Both the position numbers and the translations under genes were made by a program. The notes under the pieces are model-generated. The model had not been told where the DNA came from and ran no database searches. It worked only from the letters and a program-made list of their open reading frames with translations. 49,008 bases of DNA, from the NCBI GenBank assembly GCA_028875125.1, contig JAPPGC010000040.1, forward strand, positions 1 through 49,008. Direction: 5' to 3'. Shown here in pieces: positions 46,005-49,008 of the stretch. The stretch's first letter is position 1. The number at the start of each line of letters is the position of its first letter. Source of the stretch: Bacteroidota bacterium (GTDB lineage: Bacteria; Bacteroidota; Rhodothermia; Rhodothermales; Bin80).

Positions 46005-46519
46005 CACGTCCCCTTGTGATCGTCATTGCCGCACTGGCACGCGAGAATCGCTGTATCGGTCGTAATCTGCGCCTCCCTTGGCATATCGCCGAAGATATGC
46101 GGCGTTTTAAGCGACTGACGAGTGGTTTCCCGATGATCATGGGACGCCTGACCTGTGAGGGGCTCGTGCGTGACTTTGGTGGGCCGCTGCCGAACAGGCG
46201 CATGCTTGTACTGACAAGCAACCCCAACGCAAAGATCCATCCATCCATTGAACCATTTGCTTCATTGCAAGCTGCGCTGGAGCATGTAGAATTTGCAGAT
46301 CAGGTATTTATTGCCGGTGGCGCCAGGGTTTATGAAGAGGGGATTCCAATAGCAGACCGGCTCGAGCTAACGCTCATTGATCGCTCCTATGAGGGAGACG
46401 CTTTCTTTCCGCCGTACGAGCACCTCATCGGGACCGAGTTTGCACTCGTAAAAGAACGTCCACATGAAGGATTCACCTTCGCCACATACGATAGGATCCG
46501 CCCCTCAAAGGTTCATTAA
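45989..46519 (+). CDS. folA: Dihydrofolate reductase
   Basis: About 176 residues. Motifs are VIAALARENRCIGRNLRLPW, the proton-donating Asp in HIAEDMRRFKRLTSG, IMGRLTCEG, and the NADPH loop FIAGGARVYEEG. No ATG is near the 5' end. A TTG at 45989 has GAGG just before it and overlaps the actin-like gene by 16 bases; a GTG at 46016 would begin the protein at VIVIAALA, the usual DHFR opening. It reduces the dihydrofolate made by ThyA. The coupling to the actin-like gene places it in the thyA run. Confidence 0.88.
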   Translation: MGKHVTRPLVIVIAALARENRCIGRNLRLPWHIAEDMRRFKRLTSGFPMIMGRLTCEGLVRDFGGPLPNRRMLVLTSNPNAKIHPSIEPFASLQAALEHVEFADQVFIAGGARVYEEGIPIADRLELTLIDRSYEGDAFFPPYEHLIGTEFALVKERPHEGFTFATYDRIRPSKVH

Positions 46520-46586
46520 GATTGGGCCTGTTTTGTCGGGAATCAAGTATTTCCGATGAGTGCGGTAGTGCATGATCCAGTCGTAC

Positions 46587-47744
46587 TTATTCAGGCAGTG
46601 AAAAACTCCTGACTTTACGCTGAACAATTTCTTCGTAATAGGCTTCGTACTGAGAAACGATTGCAGAGGTATTGTAGTGGCGGACAGCGTGTTCTCTGGC
46701 CCGTTTAGCCATTTGTGCGTGCAGTTCATCGTTCACAAGCACCTTGATGCAAGCCTGGGAGAAGGCCTCTATATCACCCACCGGACATAAATAGCCCGCT
46801 TCACTGCCTTTGATCAGCTCTGGTAAACCACCAATATCACTGCAGACGACGGGGACACCACAGGCCATAGCTTCGAGTGGAGCAAGTCCAAACGATTCAG
46901 ATCCACTGGTAAGTAAAAACAGATCGGCAATGGACAGAATCTCTGCAACCGGATCCTGTTTTCCGAGAAACCGCACAGCATCCTGGATTCCCAATTCACG
47001 TGCGCGCAATTCCGCATTGGATCGATCCGGGCCATCCCCAACCAAAAGAAGCCTGACTGCCAATCCTTCCTGAAGAATCCGCTTGAACACCTCTATGACG
47101 TGAGGGACATTCTTTACGCGCCGGAAATTCGAAACATGCACCACGACTTTTTGATCAGCCGGACAGATCGCTTTCTTAAAATGCTTTTTGTCCTGTCGGC
47201 TGAAGCGTTCTGTATCAATGAAGTTCGGGATCACCTTAATGGGAGCTTCCACACCGAAGGCATCATAAGTCTCCTGTCGTAGGAAATCAGACACAGCCGT
47301 CACACCGTCCGACGCGTTGATAGAATAAGTTACCACGGGCGCATAGGATGCATCCTGCCCGACAATCGTGATATCGGTGCCGTGCAGGGTCGTGACGACA
47401 GGCAGGGAGATTGACTGCTTTTCAAGTATGTCTCGTGCGAGAACAGCGCTGGTTGCATGTGGTATCGCATAGTGTACATGAAGCAAATCCAGTGCCTCGT
47501 ACTTAGCAACATCTACCATCTTGCTTGTCAGAGACAATGCGTACGGTGGAAAATCAAAAAGCGGATAGCGAGTGACACTCACCTCATGGAAATAGATGTT
47601 TTCCGTGATTTCGTTCAGACGAAAGGGTAGGGAGTAGGCAATAAAGTGTATTTCGTGACCTCTAGCGGCCAATGCTCGGCCCAATTCGGTGGCTACAACC
47701 CCACTTCCACCATAAACAGGGTAACAAGTGATTCCAATGCGCAT
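46587..47744 (-). CDS. bshA: N-acetylglucosaminyl L-malate synthase BshA
   Basis: 385 residues from the ATG at 47744 (MRIGITCYPVYGGSGVVATE); an upstream in-frame ATG would add 25 residues that do not fit. A GT4 glycosyltransferase of two Rossmann halves, with TTLHGTDITIVG and the C-terminal EXE-type motif SESFGLAPLEAMACGVPVV. Those match BshA of Bacillus and Bacteroidota closely. BshA joins GlcNAc from UDP-GlcNAc to L-malate in the first step of bacillithiol synthesis. bshB and bshC are not in the window. It diverges from the barrel gene with 79 bases between. Confidence 0.88.
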   Translation of the reverse strand: MRIGITCYPVYGGSGVVATELGRALAARGHEIHFIAYSLPFRLNEITENIYFHEVSVTRYPLFDFPPYALSLTSKMVDVAKYEALDLLHVHYAIPHATSAVLARDILEKQSISLPVVTTLHGTDITIVGQDASYAPVVTYSINASDGVTAVSDFLRQETYDAFGVEAPIKVIPNFIDTERFSRQDKKHFKKAICPADQKVVVHVSNFRRVKNVPHVIEVFKRILQEGLAVRLLLVGDGPDRSNAELRARELGIQDAVRFLGKQDPVAEILSIADLFLLTSGSESFGLAPLEAMACGVPVVCSDIGGLPELIKGSEAGYLCPVGDIEAFSQACIKVLVNDELHAQMAKRAREHAVRHYNTSAIVSQYEAYYEEIVQRKVRSFSLPE

Positions 47745-47823
47745 GATGTAGTTTGTATCGTAAGAAACGGAAACCAGTACAGTGAGCACAAGGTTGCACT
47801 GTCCGTCATATAAGATCAAAAAA

Positions 47824-48441
47824 ATGCGCCAATTTGTGGTTGTTTTTTTCTTAGGTGTGCTTGTCGCTCCTACCGCGATTTCCCAGACCTTTGGTGTTAG
47901 TGCCGGAGCTAATTTTCAGCGATTGAGTGAAATCAGACTCAATGAGCTGGAAACAAAATTTTCAAGCCAAAACGGCTGGCATGTAGGATTGTGGGGTGAA
48001 GTCCCGCTTGGCCCGGCGGCAGCACTGCGCGGTGGCGGCCGGTATATGGCAGCTGGGCAGCTATTTGATGGTTTGGAGGCAAATTTCCCATCGATCCAGG
48101 AAAAATTTGAGGTTTCGCTGGTCGAGCTCTACCTGCTGCTGCGAATAGGCTTTCCCTCGCAGGTAGTGAGTCCATATGTCTTTGCAGGTCCAGTATTCAG
48201 GATCCCAGTCAACACTGACCAACAACTCGCCAATGATCTATCAGCTCTTTCTTATGCGGGAGAGATCGGAGGTGGACTTGTTATCAACCTGGGGCCGATA
48301 AGCTTGTATCCTGAAGTTGCTTACGTCTTCGGATTGACTCGTTTCATTGAAGACGAATTGGTACTTGAGTTTATCTCCCTAACTGTCGGTGACACGCAAA
48401 GGCTAAATACGGCAATGTTACGTCTGTCTATTGGATTTTAG
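47824..48441 (+). CDS. Outer-membrane beta-barrel protein
   Basis: 205 residues from the ATG at 47824 (MRQFVVVFFLGVLVAPTAIS); a GTG at 47782 would add 14 residues ahead of the signal peptide. The signal peptide ends near ISQTFG. The mature part alternates hydrophobic and polar residues as in small barrels (VSAGANFQRL, GLWGEVPLGPAAALRGGGRY, VSLVELYLLLRIGF, PYVFAGPVFRIP) and ends in a terminal aromatic, LSIGF, the usual OMP insertion signal. It resembles the PorT/OmpW-like barrels common in Bacteroidota. No specific role can be read. Confidence 0.7.
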   Translation: MRQFVVVFFLGVLVAPTAISQTFGVSAGANFQRLSEIRLNELETKFSSQNGWHVGLWGEVPLGPAAALRGGGRYMAAGQLFDGLEANFPSIQEKFEVSLVELYLLLRIGFPSQVVSPYVFAGPVFRIPVNTDQQLANDLSALSYAGEIGGGLVINLGPISLYPEVAYVFGLTRFIEDELVLEFISLTVGDTQRLNTAMLRLSIGF

Positions 48442-49008
48442 TCGGATTATTGTCCTCCTGTCTATATAATTGCCATTCCGAGCAGGTTATCAACGTCACG
48501 CGAGACTGGGACGGGTTTGTAGATTGGTTGGCCCAATTGTAGATCAAACCCTCGTTGAGTGAGGCGGATGTATGAGGACATTTGATGAGTCGAGTTCTCA
48601 CTGATATCCTGGAATTCAGCACAGGAGGGAATAATGCATGAGAACCCTGGGGTCTTCAGCCGGACTTACGTACGACAGACAAGGGATATTGTTGGGGATT
48701 ATCCCCAAATCATCATCGAATCCCCAGATGCAACCGAATACTTGCCAGAACGAGCCCTGACAAGATTAAGAAGGCTACAAGGCGTCAAATTCAGGCCGTG
48801 GACCGGTGAAGTGGGGTTACAATGACCCTTGTGAACTCATGAAGCTGCACCAGATATTCCAATGCAGAACAGCCAACACGGTGTTCAATTGCGCTCGTGG
48901 TCGGCACCGCGCATGTAAAAGATCTTCGGCGAGTAACTGGAAGGGGACATATTCCTCGTCGCGACTTCGACATTTCCCTTCCGTCGTGTCTGACTTTTTG
49001 ACCTGATC
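48442..49008. other. End of window with no convincing gene
   Basis: Short frames, including one of 63 codons on + at 48634-48825, lack recognisable features. No gene clearly runs off the window's right edge. Confidence 0.4.

Noticed and set aside
48634-48825. 63-codon plus-strand frame near the window end
   Set aside because: No motif, no homologue I recognise and no neighbours to support it.

Overview
The window looks like chromosomal DNA from a Bacteroidota-related bacterium of the Rhodothermota/Balneolota type. I infer this from gene content alone. The clues are a bacillithiol-type glycosyltransferase (BshA), the order DciA-like protein / M23 peptidase / bactofilin / AtpZ / atpBEFHAG without atpD or atpC, several lipoprotein or exported 6-bladed beta-propellers, a fused aspartokinase-diaminopimelate decarboxylase, and a GNAT protein of a kind usually seen in Bacteroidota. 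There is no CRISPR array, prophage or intact insertion sequence. Gene density is uneven, with many 300-800 bp stretches that hold no convincing gene, and decayed genes are present.

Layout. 0.1-7 kb: an orphan lipoprotein, decayed IS110-type and ISL3-type transposase remnants, and three exported beta-propeller genes. 7.1-14.5 kb: one long + strand run from a DciA-like protein through an M23 peptidase and a bactofilin into the F-type ATP synthase genes. 14.5-14.75 kb: two serine tRNAs (GCU, UGA). 14.9-16.5 kb: a fourth propeller lipoprotein and a frameshifted 3' gene remnant. 16.6-25.8 kb: metabolism and transport: an FGGY sugar kinase convergent with a class-III aminotransferase, an SDR followed by a TRAP binding protein, the TRAP permease pair on the opposite strand, and a SulP-STAS transporter with a degenerate cNMP-binding-like tail. 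26.4-33 kb: a sulfatase whose signal peptide is out of frame by one base, the LysC-LysA fusion, a voltage-gated-type K+ channel with a zinc ribbon, a NUDIX hydrolase, and a 55-residue zinc-ribbon membrane microprotein. 33-38 kb: a GNAT protein, priA, the SRP RNA, yajC and ribBA. 38-42.6 kb: a gamma-glutamyltransferase, a cupin overlapping a Tm-1-like (UPF0261) gene, and a small unknown gene. 43-46.5 kb: thyA, a cell-wall amidase, an actin-family protein very like MamK of magnetotactic bacteria, and dihydrofolate reductase. 46.6-48.4 kb: bshA divergent from an outer-membrane beta-barrel gene.

How parts fit together. The ATP synthase block supplies the membrane sector plus delta, alpha and gamma; beta and epsilon must lie elsewhere. 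ThyA and DHFR complete the dTMP/folate cycle and bracket a cell-wall amidase and an actin-like filament protein, so envelope or cytoskeletal genes appear to share an operon with nucleotide synthesis. The SRP RNA beside yajC groups two protein-export components. The most interesting candidates are the MamK-like actin in a non-magnetosome setting, the paired zinc-ribbon membrane proteins, the frameshifted sulfatase leader, the repeated propeller family and the SulP-STAS-cNMP-like fusion. All assignments come from reading the sequence and remembered family motifs; no database search was run.
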